Below are positions 36,033 to 52,100 of a stretch of 64,000 bases of DNA, one piece after another (position 1 is the first letter of the stretch; every line of letters begins with the position of its first letter). The notes under the pieces were generated by a model. That model saw only the letters and a list, made by a program, of their open reading frames with translations, made no database searches and had not been told where the DNA came from. The stretch is from the NCBI GenBank assembly GCA_036937835.1, contig CM072868.1, positions 11,793,501-11,857,500 on the forward strand, given 5' to 3'. The stretch is from Pampus argenteus (lineage: Eukaryota; Chordata; Actinopteri; Scombriformes; Stromateidae). The position numbers and the translations under genes were made by a program.

Positions 36033-37384
36033 CTGTTGTGAAGAGAAGAGATCACTCATGATAAAAACAATAACAGTTTAGTGTTTATGCACACGTGTGT
36101 ACATTTTAAAGAGCACATTCAAGCAAAAAAAGAAAAAGTATGAAAATTATTTATTATATTAATCAATTCAAATTAATTCAATTATTACATGAAGTGCAGT
36201 TGCTTACTGGTAAGTTGTAGGACTAACGTTGATACACCTCGGATGGCTCCCTGATTCAAACTTGCTGGCCAGTGTCACGTTGTTCCCAAACAGGCAATAA
36301 CGTGGCATCTTAACCCCGACCACACCTGCCAGCACTGAACCTGTGTGGATACCTATTCTTAGCTAAACGAGAGAAAGATGGGAAGAAGGTGATAGATTGC
36401 AGAGGGGAAAAAAGGAGCAGAAGAGGAGAAAAACAAAACAGTCAGTGTGTCCTGAATGGTGGCTACCTTGTTTCTCTTGTAAAAGAGATTTTTAATCTCA
36501 ATGTGACTTCCTGGTTAAAATAAAAATAACATAAAACAGTTTTAAAATGTTGGCCTGAAAATGGAAGTTTAATCCGTTTGATTAATCTTCATTAAAGTCT
36601 GTGTTACGTTGCTTTTCCCTTCTTCACTGTAAATGCATGCAGCTTGATTGCTAAATCACTAAAGTTTGATCTAGTGCTGAAATGATGAGTCAGTTAATCA
36701 ACTGGTTGACGGACATCTGAGTCATAGCTGTTGGTTGGATAAAACAAACAATTTGAATATGTGGACATTGTTCTCTATTTTCATTGACATTTTACAGGCA
36801 AAGATGAAGAAATCTATTATTGGGGAAAATAATGAAAAAAAATCCTTAGTTGGAGCCCAACTGTGAGCCTTAATGGTGACAACCTGTAGTAGCGCTGCTA
36901 GTTTCACATATTCAGCTGATCGATGTTGGCGGTTGTAATGCAATAAGAAGATGTAGAAATTTATAAACAAATGGAAAGGAAGAAAGCTGCTGCTGGCCAG
37001 TAAAAACATAAACATAAGCACAATTTAAAATATTCAATCAAAATTTAAGAAAATTTTTTTTTATCGTGGATTTAATCGATCCTGGCATCTAAAATGACTA
37101 ACCTGTCACACCCTGAGCTGCACCACAACAATATAGCAGACACTGACATGAATGTTCATAAACTGAATCTCCCTCCTGAATTGATGCAATTTATTCATGT
37201 GCTGCCCATCCTGCAGCTAAAAGCCTGTCTTGTTTTCAACCAGAAGTGCTGCATGTACATTCATCCACTGAACAGGAATAGTACTGTAACCATCATACTG
37301 TCATATTTGCTGCTATTATCTAATCTGAGTTTCTTTGGCAACAGATTTTTAGACTGATGAAAATCTTAAAATAATGAGAGAGAT

Positions 37385-37479
<95 letters not shown>

Positions 37480-39530
37480 AATGAATTAATAAAAATAATT
37501 GCTGCCGTCTCCTCTTGCTGATAATTGACAGATATAGGGCAGCAACATGGTTCCCATAATATAATCTGGTATCTAAACTATAAATGGCTGGAGGCTGTGT
37601 GAAAGCTATCCAGCTATCATGGCCTTTCAACAAAGCTATTGATTTCCTCCACTTGGGGACACGCATACAGATACAGTATACACACGCACACACACACACA
37701 CACACACACACTAAGGCTGATGGAACCCAGTAGATTTCTAATGATCTATTTGAGCATCTAAACACCTTGGTAACCAACGCCGCTGCGTGCATGCCAGCAC
37801 ACTGCGATGTAGTCATGGCAACAACAGGCGATGGGGGTAGTGAGGTAGAATGCACAGACAGACAGAAGGACAGAAAAAAAGACAATAGAAAGAGAGAACC
37901 TATAATTAGATGATAAAACCTTGAGGAGGACCGATAAAGAAGACAACAGAGACACAAATCAAGAGAGAAAAAGTCTGGTAGGTGCACTGGAATAACCTGT
38001 TTTTCAGCTCAACTGCTCACAGATGGTCATACACCTGTCTGTCTGTCTCTACAACAGTCTGCCGCTCACATATACACACACACCAACAAATCTGCATCCA
38101 GCACTCACTCTCCTCTACATTTCATAGTCTCAATACACAGAAACACTCATACACTTTTCCCCTCTGTTTTGATATGAGTCAGCATCCACAGCACATGGCC
38201 CTCTGTGAACCAATGAGCAAATGGCGCAGCAGCATAGGCAGCCAATCCCAGTCTACCCTCTGGCCAAGAAGACAGAAGGATACAGCGATGGAGACAGAGA
38301 GAGGAAAGAGTTGTTGTAAAGATAACATAAACCTCATACAAGTGATGGTACATTTTAAATCAAATGTGATGAATTTGAAGGTGCTACACATAAAATAAGC
38401 ATTACTTACTGTCACAATTCTTAATTCACAGCTATATAATGAATGGCAATTACACATTAAATCCCTTAATTCCGGTATATTATTTATTTGAACAAGTTCT
38501 GCCATGCAAAATCAGTCTCTGTGATATCTTCACATCAGCATGTAGGGAAGATGGAGATATTAAATGTTGTAGATATGAGAAAAGAGAAAGGTTTTTGTTT
38601 TAGTGACGTGATTCTTTTTCAAGTATTTTTCACTAGTTGTACCTGTTTATTAGCACAATCAAGAAAATGAACTGAACAAAATGGGTTGCTCTTATCAAAA
38701 AAATACGCTCATATATTATTATGGACTGAGTGCGTAGTCACTACAAAAACTTATTTTAGACAACATATATTTAATCCTGTAGCAGCCAAGACGAGTCTGT
38801 GATTATTTCTAAATCCCAAACTCTCAGATACTGCTGATGTCATGTATGCTTGGCGGAAATAAGCCTGCATAAACACAACACACACACAACAAAATTCAGT
38901 CTAGTCAGATGTTTTGATACAAGAACTGAGTACTTGTGTGTTTTTACTTACAGTAGATCTCATAGCTTCTACAATGATAGAAAAAAAACTGTGGCAGTTT
39001 GGATAAAAATCGTAGTAGACGAAATAAGCCCTAAATCCCTGATATCCAAACCCACTCACCTACTCATACACCTACTCATACACATGAGCACACAAACACA
39101 CACAGACACACACTATGAAATATTATGCTACAGGCCTAAACATAAAGCAATAATATACTGTAGATTAAATGTTGTTAGGTTTACTATATGCCATTGTTTC
39201 CCTGTATATTTCTCTCTAATCTCTCTCCACCACGCTCTTAATAACCCTTTTTTCCCTCACAGTTCTCATGCTAGTTTGCATAACAGTGCAACATTGGCTG
39301 GAGTTGAGTGCACCCACTGAACAGCATTTATCAAGCTCAAGTGTTGAATATTTCTATAACTGCCCTCTAAACCAACATGAGGGGAACACAGATAAGAAAG
39401 AAGACACCATAACAGAGGGTGCAAGGGAAAAACACCGAAGAAGAAGAATAATGGAGAGAAAAGGCAAGTAAGAAGCTGAAGAGGGAAATGAAAAGCATGA
39501 GTAAGTGAAAAGCACAGCAGAGAGAGAGAC

Positions 39531-39575
<45 letters not shown>

Positions 39576-39714
39576 AAGAGAGAGGAAGTGCATGAGAGCA
39601 GGCCAAAAATGCTTGGCAAGGTCTTTCTATTCTGAGATAAATGTTAGGAGCACAGCAGTACACAGAACAGTGTTATATAGCAGCTATCTGTCTCGGCTAC
39701 TTTCTCTCTCTCTA

Positions 39715-39762
<48 letters not shown>

Positions 39763-42700
39763 AGTTTCCATCTGTGTTATCATCATCATAAAAGTTAAAA
39801 AAAATAAGGCTTTTTCTTACTGTCAAAAAAAAATCCTTAAAAAGACAAAAAACAGCAATGTGTTAGTCCGTCTCTTTGTCCCTTTTGACTTTAAGTATTT
39901 CCCTAAAAGGTCAAGCACTTAGTCTGCATTTAGCACACAATATTCAGTCAGTAGTAAATAGTGCAAATGTGGGGACTATTTTCAGCCACGTTAATACACA
40001 TTTGGTGTTCTAGTGAATATTTATGGTAGCTGGATGGCGTTTGTGGGATTGAATAAATAATAAACTACAGTGGCCATATTCATGTTACAGTAATGAAGGG
40101 ACATATGTGGATGACTGATGCGTTTTTAATTGTCTTTTGAACAACAGTGGTCTTCTATGACACAGGGTAAATAGCTATTTATACCACAGATATTTTTGTG
40201 ATGATTGTTTTTGATCTTTTGATGTGATGATCGATATATAGAATATCACCAGCCTTATTTTATAATATTACTAAATGAGAGAAAGAAACAAACAAATGAA
40301 TGATATCTTTATTCTTGCTGATCTGTGACAAATCACAGAAAGGTCAGCAGAAAAAAATAGAAGAAGTAAGCTACCAAGGTACCCTAAGAGTGGCTCACCT
40401 TGCCAGAGATGGACTGAGGACAGACATAAATAATCATATCATGTGTTCCCTTTTTATTCTACTCAATTATTATGAGAGGTTTAAACTCAATTCCCTCAGT
40501 TTTGTTTTGTTCCTTCTCTCCCTACCCCTGTTTTTCTTCAGCAGAGCAGGTTCCATCTCTCTCTGTATGATGTCATTCACCACTCATTTTAAATTTAAAT
40601 ATACAGTAAAACCATAAGTCCATAACTATTGAATTCAAATCTAGAGTTCACTTTAATTTTGTCACGCACCTTCACATCGATACCTGATAACAATTAAATC
40701 TTCTAGTTTTTGCAGCAAGTGAGTGCAACTTTAACACAGATATTTCTACTGCAGTTAAGAAATAAAAAATAGTAAATAGCTGCATTTATATAGCGCTTTT
40801 ATCCAAAGCACTTTACAATGTTTCTGGTGCTCACTCACTCATTCACACATACATTCACACACCGATTGTGGTAAGCTACCATGCAGGGTTGTGTTGCGCA
40901 AGCATCGGGAGCACAGTCCAGAATCATTATTATGTTTGTTGAAGTAAAACAACAATTTCCCACATTTAAGAAGCTAGAACTAAATAATTTTTTGGCATTT
41001 TTGTTGAAAACCTGAGTGAAATGATTAATTTTCAGTCTATTTAACCAATTTGGTAATCTAATTGTTAATGGTCATAATATGCATATAGCAAATGAGAAGT
41101 AGCAAAAGGAAATTTACATATCACATAACATTTCCTGCAACAGTGCCAATCAAGAAACCCTTAGGAGTTGCAAGCACTGGCATACATGGCCCACACACAT
41201 ACACACTCACAAACAGCTGACCATCTAACCACATCTGAGCACATGAAAACTGATAATGATGTAAAAAAAAGAGGACATAATTAAGAATATTGACCATTAA
41301 TGAGGCAGAAAGAGGAAGGAAGAGCTGAAGAGAGACTAGAATAACAATCCTTAGACAGTTGAAAACTAACAGACTCAAACACACAAAGATGCATACGGTA
41401 CACAAATAGAACAAAAACATCACATACGCACACCCACAGGGCGCACATAGGCGCACATAGCCATCTCCAACTATAAACACAAATGCATCTAAATTAAGAA
41501 ATATACAGCCACACACACACACACACACAGCATGCTGTGTGTTGCCCTACCAGCGTTTCCATAGTGTTTTTAGTCGAATGACATGCAGCTGACTAGCTAT
41601 GTATAAAACACATATTTTAACAAAATCAAAAGCAACTTTTCTTATGTTTAAATTTGTGGTTCTCACTCTCCTGCATATACGGCAACTTTAAAGAGCAGAA
41701 AGAAACCTGGTAAACCTATATCACGGAAACACACACCCCATTCAGCCTGACATCAATTACATAAGTTCCTCGAGACACCTGCATGGTGGAGAATAAATAA
41801 AAACTCACCTTGATCGGTTTTCCGTCAGGTGTCAGCACTTCTTCAGAAAGTTCCATCATCTTCAGAGCCATGTGTGCAATTGGCTTCGCGTGACTATCAA
41901 CCTTCTTGTGAAGTCCTCCTGCCACACAGTAGGCATCGCCTATTGTTTCGATCTGAGCAAGAAATGGAAAGACAGAGAGGAAGTGCAGAAATTGAAATTA
42001 ATAAGTGTGGCTGTGTGAAACCACAGAACCATTCAACAAGCCTCTCCACTGAATGGCAGGACTTAAAATCCCTCCTAAATTGTATTATAGAACCTGTCTG
42101 CTTCTCTCTCTTTTTATTCTATTTGTTCCTTTGTGAAAAGAGGAAAATATTTCAGAAATTATCCCTGCATGCTGCTTTATGCATTAATTGTGCATAACAC
42201 TAACAGAGGTTTTATCTAATAAAACTCTTCTCTTAATGTAATGATATCATTAAACTCAAACAGGGAGTGCCACCTTCATGGATGTGTTGATATAGGTTCA
42301 GTTGAAGCAGTGGAGGCTACTGTAGGTGTCATGATAGTTGACACAGCTGATATGAAGAGAAGGAGACGAGAGTGAAAAAGTGAAAAGTGAAAAAAGTAAA
42401 ACAAGGAGACAAACCGCTCTCATTTAGGCTTCCTTTGGCCAAGTCATTTAGACAGTAACCATGACAATGGCAACATATGGGCGCCTCAATCGCTGCACCA
42501 TGTCCTCCTGTTCATGCTTTTTCTTTTACACACACACACTCACTCTTCCTCTCCCAGCACACATACATACACTCACTCTCTCTACCTTCCTCTATTGTGT
42601 TCTTCTTCTTCTTTCCTTTCTACAAACATCTGATTAATGACATTTCATTAATATAGAGGAAAAGCATATTTTAATGAGAAAGTGGTGAACATATGCTGTT

Positions 42701-42995
42701 GTCCCAGGGTCTGTACAATTATGAGATGCAAAGGATTGATGATGATGATGATGAAAGAGAGAAGACGAATGAATTAAGGTGAAGAAACAAAGACGATGAT
42801 GACAGAAAGACAGGATGAAAAGAGAAGGAAAGACTGCAGACAACAGCGATGACTGTAACTAGGCCCAAAACTGCTCTGTCAGATGGACAATATTGACACA
42901 TCTTTGTTAAGCTCTAACAGACTAGCCATTAATCACTTACTTTTTCCACAACACGTGCACACAGAGAAGCGAGAGAGAGAGAGCAAGAGCGAGAA

Positions 42996-43038
<43 letters not shown>

Positions 43039-43049
43039 AAGAGCGAGAA

Positions 43050-43133
<84 letters not shown>

Positions 43134-46100
43134 ATCCTGTACACACAGTGACACACCCTAAAAATAAGTGAATTGGGGGGGTTAAGTTTCTGGGAAACTG
43201 CACAGGTGTGACCATAAACAACCCCAATCCTTTCTATCAAACTGCTTTTCTCTTCCCAGGTATTACCAGACATCACATGTACAGTATGATGTGTGCGTCT
43301 TTCTGTCTACTGACCTTGTAAACATCCAGAATGCCACACTGGTAGTCGAAGCGTGTGTACAACTCATTCAGCATGGAGATGACCTGCATAGGTGTACACT
43401 GCGCACACACAGCAGTAAAGCCCACGATGTCCGAGAACAGCATGGTGACGTCATCAAACTTGCGAGCGGGCACCGGCTGACCCTGCCACAGTTTCTGAGC
43501 CACATCGCCCGGAAATATGGAATAAAGGAGATCAACAGTTCTCCTCTTTTCCTCCTCCAGTGCCTGGTGAGTCCGCTCTAATGTGGCCTGGGAGAGGAGG
43601 GGAGATTTTCTTTGATGAAAGCACTGATGACAATGATGCTGGGATGTGGGAGTACTGCACCAAATGAAAACTGCTGGTGCATGTAAATGTATTTGTGTAT
43701 TAATTTCCTTTATTTTGGATTGTGTGTATCTACATATGCTTATTTGTGTCTGTGAGTGAGCTTCTCTGATGCAGTGCTATACCATTGTTCAAACAAGAAA
43801 GCAGACTAAAATATAGCTATTTATAACAGTGGCCTGAGGGAGCAGTAGCAGTGAGACAATGATGCAGTGAGCATGGGATTGGGTCAAGACTCAGTGACTC
43901 ATGGTTACTTTGAAAGCAAATTATAAGAGCAAGTCCCTGGAGCCACATACTTCCAGCTAGTGTGGATTTTAAAAATGCAACAGTGAGATTTAACTCATCA
44001 GTACATGATAGAAAACCAACCTCAAAACAATGACTTACTAAACATCCAGAAAATTGCTGTTGAATTTGACCGTTTCAAGATTCAGCTTGCATTAAACATG
44101 AACTAATCAATTAACTGGTAAACATGCTACCTTCAGTTTGTCCATTCTCTTCTTGAGGCCATCCTGAGCCTTGGCTTGCTCCCCCACCAGGATAACGTCC
44201 CGCGTGGCATCATGGATGGGGATATCTGACAGGTGGAGGCCCCTGCCCATCAGCTCCTCCAATTTATCAACACGTGGTGAGCCCAGAAACATCAGGGAGT
44301 AGGACTCGGGCACATGGATCATCTGACCCTTCAACTCCATGACCTGTCATAGATAGATAGAGAAATTCAATTGGAGAGATGAGGTGAATCAGGAAAGTGT
44401 TGTGTTTATCAGTGTTGACTTGATTTACAGCACATAAACACTGCACTGCTACTACTTTGGTGACCGCCTCCTCTGTAATTACCCTCGACGTGAAAATCAA
44501 TATGAAATGGTGAATCGAGGATAAAACGTTTGTTCTTTGATTCTGACTGACAGAAACCTGACCTCTTGATGTTTTGAATATCTAATGATTTTCCACTACA
44601 CGGCTGTATTGTAGCTGTCTGGAAACCTCTGAAGGTCATCATTTGGTCATGTTGCCGGTTGAAAATGCATCACAAACAATTGTTGTTTACAACACTCGAG
44701 GCTTTTCCTTTTTTGACACTTGTGTTATTTTGAGACTGGCTTTAATTCTTCATTGCTTGGTGTCTCACATCCCACAATGCTGTACGTGTAAAAATAATCA
44801 AAACATCAAATCAAAATATTTTTTCCCTTTAAAAAAAATATATTTTTTTTTTCTTATGACATTATTTAAGCCCATCGGTTTGACCCTGCAGATAGTTCTC
44901 TTATAAGATGTGATAGTTTTAAATTAAACAATAACATGGCAGATGATACATAAATATGCGTAGTATTATTGCTGACTGTATCTGCAAAATATTAATAAAA
45001 ATTGTTTTTTGTTTTTTTTAACTAGCATCAGTACATTCTGCTCAAGCACTTGATGATAAATATGTGCAGGGCCTGCTGGACGTCCTCAAGTGTATACAGA
45101 ATATAAACAAAGCAGACGAGCTTGTGTTCCTTGCAGATATAGAGGAGAGAGATTGAAATGGGAATGGGATGCAGATTACCCAAGGAGATGTTGAGGAAAG
45201 CCTTTACTGCCCTCGTGAATATGACTCTTAGTTTCACAGTGCTAACAACCCCTGTGGATTAGCCGCTCTCTCCTTCTCCCTCTGCACTTCTTATTTCAGC
45301 CCTTGTATCTTTCCTTTTCTTTATATTCTTCTCTTTTACTTTATCCCATCTCTTTGTATCTTCACCTGTCTTTTATTCCTGACTGTCTTTCACTCGCTCC
45401 CTCTCAATGCTCTTTTCTCTCTGTCTCTTTCATTCCTTGTTTCTCTCTTTCTCCATAGTGTCAGATAGATTATTCCGCCAGTGAGCACACTGCAGCCCTG
45501 TTTTATTTATAGCACAAGGCTCTCCTAGGTCTGCATAATACATATAGTCTACATCCACACACAGTATTTCTCTACACACAAACACAGTGCATCCAACAGA
45601 GAGAAACACACACTGCCTCTTTCCTCAGAAACACTGACATACATACATATAAACACACATGCAAACATATATGTAGATATGCAGCATATAAACAGGGTCT
45701 GAGTTCAAGACACACCCCTTCCTTTGAAACACAAGTCTGTGTGATCCAGTTAATGTGGTACTACTGATTGACATATGTAGTATTTTTATACATACAGAAA
45801 ACTCTCTTTCTCTCTCTCACACACACACACGCACACACACACACACACACACATGCAGTTGTATAGCAAACATGGTTTCTCCACATTAAATGCACATTCA
45901 CCTACTATATGCCAAACATCTGCATACGGTGCCATATACATACAGCAGTAGTCATGGTGTCATATGTTGGAGTTTAAGAGACAGTAATGTGTATACACCC
46001 ACTCAAACATGCACATGTACATGTACACTCAACTGCATAAACACACACACACACATACATACATACATTTATATACATATGTCAGCAGTGGTAGAACGTG

Positions 46101-49100
46101 AGTTACTGCTTCCTGAGGTTGTGTCTGGCCGAGTGGGAGGGCCTACATGCCTGACATACTAACAACATCTCCATGGAGACTGTAAAATCAAGAACGCCAG
46201 ATACAAAATGAAGACCGTACTCTAATGCTGCGAGTACAAATGTACTATTCTAAATCCCTTTCTGTGTCTGTGTCTGCCTCACTTAAAGTATATATATACA
46301 AACAGAGAACAGTATGAGAAACATTTGCTATTTTAATGATAATGTGATTCCAGAAAAAATATTTATTCATAAATTAATTTCTCACACTAAAGAAAGATTC
46401 TGCTTTGTTCCACGTCAGTATTATTTTTGTATTTTTCGTTATCATTTCTCTTAGTGATAAGACATTTTTCAGAGGCCAAACATTCATTGTTGGACTTCAT
46501 AAGATATAAATGGGACCCAGCGGGGATGACATCAACTTTCTCAGGAAATGGGAGAGAGGCTCTCTGGATTTACAGTCTCAGAGGTTTACATCAAGGGCAA
46601 TGAATGACAATATTAGTATTAGAGAGTTTTTATATCATGTACTTTTTACTATTATTTAATAAAGGTTTTGCTCTTCTTCATATTCATATTCTTCATATTC
46701 GTATGAGAAGGTTGGATCCTCATCAGAATCCAAAGGTCAGAGGTCATGTGCTTTTAAAAGTTTGTTGCAAGTCAGTTTGTTTCAATCTCTACGACCAGAA
46801 ATACTTGGTCCCACTGACACTACAGTATGTCTCATAAGGTCAGTCTTTAAAAGTCCTCAAGTGTAAGTTAAGTTCACTACATGACGACGGCCAGGCTTAG
46901 TCAGTGCACCATGAAACACTTCAAATGTGAGAGGTCCATGTTTGCAGCTTCAGGAGACGTTACTTTGCTGCTAGTGGCCACAAACTTCATCCAGCCCCCC
47001 AGTAGGTAACATAATACATAACTACTGTTAATGCTCATATGTGTGTTTGTTTTCCTTCTACTGCTGTACAATTGTTGTACTGTTGTTTTGTGTGACTGTT
47101 ACACGATGCAGGTTGAAATTCTCATCATAATTTTGTAAATCATGTATAGTATGTATAATTATACCATTGTCTCACCACCATATTCTCAGTGTCTGTCTTT
47201 GTTTCTCTGTCACTCTCATTTTCTGTCTTACTCTGTGTCATACACTCACACACACACACTGATGCACACACAGACAGATACACACATAAATTGACACACA
47301 CATCCCTGGAGGCAGTTGTGTTGGCCTAGTTGTGCGTCTCTGTTTAACTCAGAACTCTCCTCTCCTTCTGCCTGCATCTCTGTCATCGCAGCACAGAGGA
47401 AAAGGAGGTGAGTGAACGAAGGAGCAAGGAAGGATGAACGGTAGATAGTGGTTAGTGAAGAAAGCAATGCAGAAAGAGGGGGAAGGGTTGGAAAGATGAG
47501 AAACAGGGGAAGTGAATGAGAGAAAGAAAGAAAGAAAGATAGTATATGGTACAAAACAACATAGTACAAATGATTTTTACAAAAGCAGATAAACACACAT
47601 ACAAGTATTAGTATGTAACAATATGTCTTCATTGTAAGCAGGTTGTTACAGTAAATACACACAGAGAGCCCTTCAAGGTGACTGTATTGTCACTGTGAGA
47701 TGAGATGAAATACATTTCATCCAACGTAATTATGCACCTGTAACACTGAGAAATCTTCACATATCATCTACGTTTGAGAGAATGTTCTTGATGTTATAAA
47801 TCAGGGCATGAAAACAAAGGGTTTGTGCAGTAAAAAGGAAATCTTTATATTGTTTGCCTGGTTTAAAACATCATCAAATTGATCTTAACCATAACAATTT
47901 ACACTAGTATTACTTCATTTGAAACATATATTTAGAGCATTATCTCCCCCAATTGATATACTAGTACTAGATAAAATTGATGTTTTTGTGCTTTTTATTC
48001 TGCACATAACCACTAGATCATCAACTGTACAATAACAACATTATAACTGTTTATGTACATAAACTGACAGTAGTAGTTAGTAGTTAGTCACCTTAGTGTG
48101 AGAGTATCTGTGTATTTTGTGTTAATGTGTGACAGAGCTTTCTATCATGCAGTATGAGGCAAACTACATGTTGCTGTGCCTTATAAGAGTAAGGCCTGTG
48201 TAGTAGACACTGTACACACACATTTAACACGTACAGATTATCAAATTGTACAGATTGAAGTTGCTATTGCTATAGGCAACAGGGAGCTGAAGGTAGATGA
48301 AAAAGGAGAGAGAAGAGGAGGAGAGAAGGGGAAAAACAGCTGAACAGGCCAGAAATGGAAATAGATGCAGAAAGAAGGGAAGTAAGGAGAGAGGAAGAGG
48401 AAGAGGAAGAGGAAGAGGAAGAGGAAGAGATGCACTGGACTTAAAACATTGAAAAAAAGGTACAAGTGAGAGAAATGAAGTGAGGGACAGCTAATGGATA
48501 GTCTTTTGTGAGCAGACTCTGGCATGTCAACAGACTCTCATTTGCATAAACAAGCACTAAGCAGCAAAGAGTCAATGAGTCAGCCTCTCTCATCCCTCTC
48601 TCACACACACACACGCACACACGCACACGCGCACACGCACACTCACACAATATTGCAATGCTCTTATCGTGTCAGACCCTGGCTATATTGTGCAGTACTC
48701 TTACATCCCACCTTTACAGTAAAACATGTACACAAACATTAATACACACTCACAGCATGTAGCCAAGATAAACACGGCATGAAAAAATGAAAAGAAAATG
48801 TCCTGGTACCTTGCTGTTTCAAGTGAAAGATTTAGCCGAAGCTTTAAAATACTGGTGTCATATAAACAAAGCACACCTGTGAGGAAAATGAATCTATGCT
48901 TGTTGATGTGAGATGCTGTGAAATGAGAAATGTCATATTTTAGGAAATAATACCACTGACGATGTTTAAGTGATACTGGGGGAGGTAATAGCGATGATAC
49001 ACTTCAGACAAAATACAGGATCACAAACAGCCTCCACAAAATTAATATTTTTATCTAGAAAACAAACAGATGACCCTTTAAAAAATTAGTACTTGATAGA

Positions 49101-52100
49101 TATTCAGTCCGCATATGTAAATGAGAAAAAATAGCATCAGACAACTTTGGAGCATGGACTGCATCCACCATCCAAGTGAAAGTTTTGTTTTGAAGTTTAA
49201 TAATTCTTAATTAAAATATTTCCATGCAGTTACATGCATGCTACAGGACGCTTATTCAGCGGGCAGAGCTGACAGTGCTCCACAACAGAGCAGGTACTGG
49301 AGGTCTCGCTACTGCGGTGTCCAGACAGAAACCAGCCAGCCGGGTGCTGACATAGTAATATGTGGTCAAAAAACAAAAGAGTTTTCTGACAAATATGTTA
49401 AACCTGACTCATGTTGTGTCACAACACAATATAGCATCATGTGTAGTCTGCATATGCAGTGTTACTCAAACCGGTCATTTCTTCATCTCACTAGCTTCCA
49501 TTGTGTTTGTTTTAATGCAGGGCTGTTTTCAGTCTGAACATTGTGTAAGTGAGTTTTCTTGGCTGCTGATGAGCAGATGCTTGACACTTTGCGTGACGCT
49601 GTTGGAGCGCTCCAGAGAATTTAAAGTTGACTGGAAACAGTCATTACTTAAAGTGCCAGCATGCTTCATCAGAAGTGCTTGTCTGACGGTCAAACAGCTT
49701 TGAAAACTCCCTCCCTCCAAAACTTTCCAATATCAGACCTAGAGGCGCTGTGTCAACAGTATATTTAACTTTCTGCAACCAACAACCCAATATTCACACC
49801 AACTTCATGCACTGATTGACCCAAAACCTGCAGAGGTGAGACAGTAAGCGTTTGAATTCCTCTCTTCTGTAATTCACAACACTGTTATTTACTTTTATGC
49901 AACACCATGATTTCTTTTAGAAGAGACGATATGAAAATGTGCCCATAATCATCTCATCCCAAGCTGGAAGACTCGTTTACCTTGCTCAATGAGCCAATGA
50001 TTCTTCTTTATTCTTACTACTGTTCCTAGTGCAGATGTTTGTGTAGTATAGGATGATATAGAGGTCGATGCATTTATTTAATTAGGACATTATTACCTTC
50101 CTAAAGCTATTTTAGTACATCTCAGACTCAGTTTGTCAGGAACAGAACACATTGATTAACATCATTGTAACAGTGTGAGCCAAATAGCTTGTTTTCATTG
50201 TCTCCAGGCCCAATGTTGAATTAGGCGTAACTCAAATTGACTTTAGTGAGATAGTAGATCGAAGTGTGTTTTTTTATAATCCCTTTTTCATCCAATTGAA
50301 GTGATGAGTCTGAAAGACAATAAAAAAAAGATAAGTATCCACCCAGTGATCACAGTTATATTGTCTTTATCTTTACTTCATCAGAATAAAATTAAATCTA
50401 TCCTCTTCATTATTTTTGTTCCTCCTCTCTTGTATTTTCATTCACTCTGTTTTGTAAATTTATCAAGAATAGACTGAGACAAAAAGGTTTTCAAAGCACT
50501 CTCCACCAAACAAAAAAACCATCACGTCAGTGATTTATCTAGAACAGATCAAAGGTGGTGCTAATGTCAAGATTCTCTTTGTTCTCAGACACGCAGGTGC
50601 ACATGTACGCACACAAATAAACCTCAGTCAGCAACCCCTACAATACGAACACAGTTGCATTTGTTAAATAACATAATAATAAGTGTGACATTGCAGAGTT
50701 GAACATCCTTGTCCTTGACCTTAGCAGAATGTTCCTTGTCCTCAATCTTCCTCTTTTAATTAGCCTACTGAATGGAGTACTAATGTTATAGGAAGAAGTT
50801 AGATAAAATAGACACATTTGCAAGTGAATACCCAAAAATTTTTATCCACAACTAACATTATCCAAGTGACTCGAAAAGTGAGGACATTGACTTACTACTT
50901 TGTTCAGATTACAGTTCCAGGCATCATATTTCAGAAGCAACTGTCCACAAAACCAACCTTTCAATATTTGCCCTCCATCAGGTCTGTGGTCTGTTGAAGA
51001 GGTTCAATCTTGATTTGTCTAAACAACTCAGCTTAAACATGTTATGATAATACTACTTTTGCATGCATTTACTGTTGTTCCAGGCATTTTTAAAACTCAG
51101 ATGAATAATCCTAAAAACATACTGTGTCGAGAAACAACAACACAGTCTAGTTTAGTCAGTGTAACGACATGCTAATGTGTGCCAAAACCTGCTCAACTGT
51201 GACTTCTGTTTGAAGAAGGCAAGAAGACGGATCTGTGTAAAGGATGAAGGAAACTGGAGTGTGAGAGAGTCGTGATGCTTGAGACGATGCACTGGTTAGG
51301 AGAGAGCTTCTGACAGTGCACCCCTGTGTGCTGACCACAGGACGCACACAAAGCAGAGGCAGTGAAAGATGGGATTTGACCTTTTCATTAGGTCTTTGGA
51401 TGTCTCTGGCACAGCTATTGTCCCCGAGCGAAGAGAGGAAAGAAGTCAAAGTGAAAATCCACTACAGGCCACTCAAATATACACACACACACAGACACAC
51501 ACAGACAGACACACACACACAGCGCAGCACAGGGGAGTGTGGGCTCTTTACCTTGGCCTGTCGCCTTCTCTCGCTGCCCTTTCTAGTGAAAATGTCAGCC
51601 CATCCTTCTCTTTCTCCAGGTGACACATGATTCATATGGCAAAAATACAGAAAAAAACAATGTCCGCCCACCCTTCTCCACAAGGCATACTGCAATGCAA
51701 ATCTTTTGAGTGTCTAGTTGGCGACTGATGCTTGGGGCTTAGAGGTAGTGTCTCACTTAAACTTCAGCCGTGCCAGGTCTGATCAGTGGTGACACACACA
51801 CACACAAAAGGAAGAGGAGGCAACTACTGTACACAAACTCAGAGAGACCAGAGTGAACATATTGGAGCATTTTCCCAGGCAAAGATTATAATACTGTAAA
51901 GCTGAAAAGCAGATACTTTACAGATATTAAAGCAAACCTTCAACACACATATATTCTACTTCAGTCCACCCTCTCAACCACATATACTCTACTTTATGTT
52001 ACATATGTGAGAATTACACTGATATTTCTATTTTATTTCACTGATCCCTGAAAACCCCAAAGCACAGACATAATTAGATATAAGAAAAGATGACATAAAG

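Larger units (their letters stand above)
36363..41808 (-). other. gucy1a2 intron 7
   Basis: At 5.4 kb it is rich in simple repeats: GA (37376-37477), CA (37680-37711), GA (39518-39582) and a compound CT/CA tract (39703-39761). It also holds two hAT-like MITE fragments and a LINE-tail repeat, listed separately. No other gene recognised. Confidence 0.6.

Noticed and set aside
37349..37987. Open frame of 212 codons on the minus strand
   Set aside because: Its length comes from the GA/CT microsatellite read as Leu-Ser repeats; no family resemblance outside the repeat.
41121..41528. 135-codon minus-strand open frame
   Set aside because: It begins in a CA microsatellite, is hydrophobic by chance and has no homology.
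42883..43276. Several open frames of Arg-Glu or Leu-Ser repeats
   Set aside because: They are translations of the GA array in gucy1a2 intron 6.
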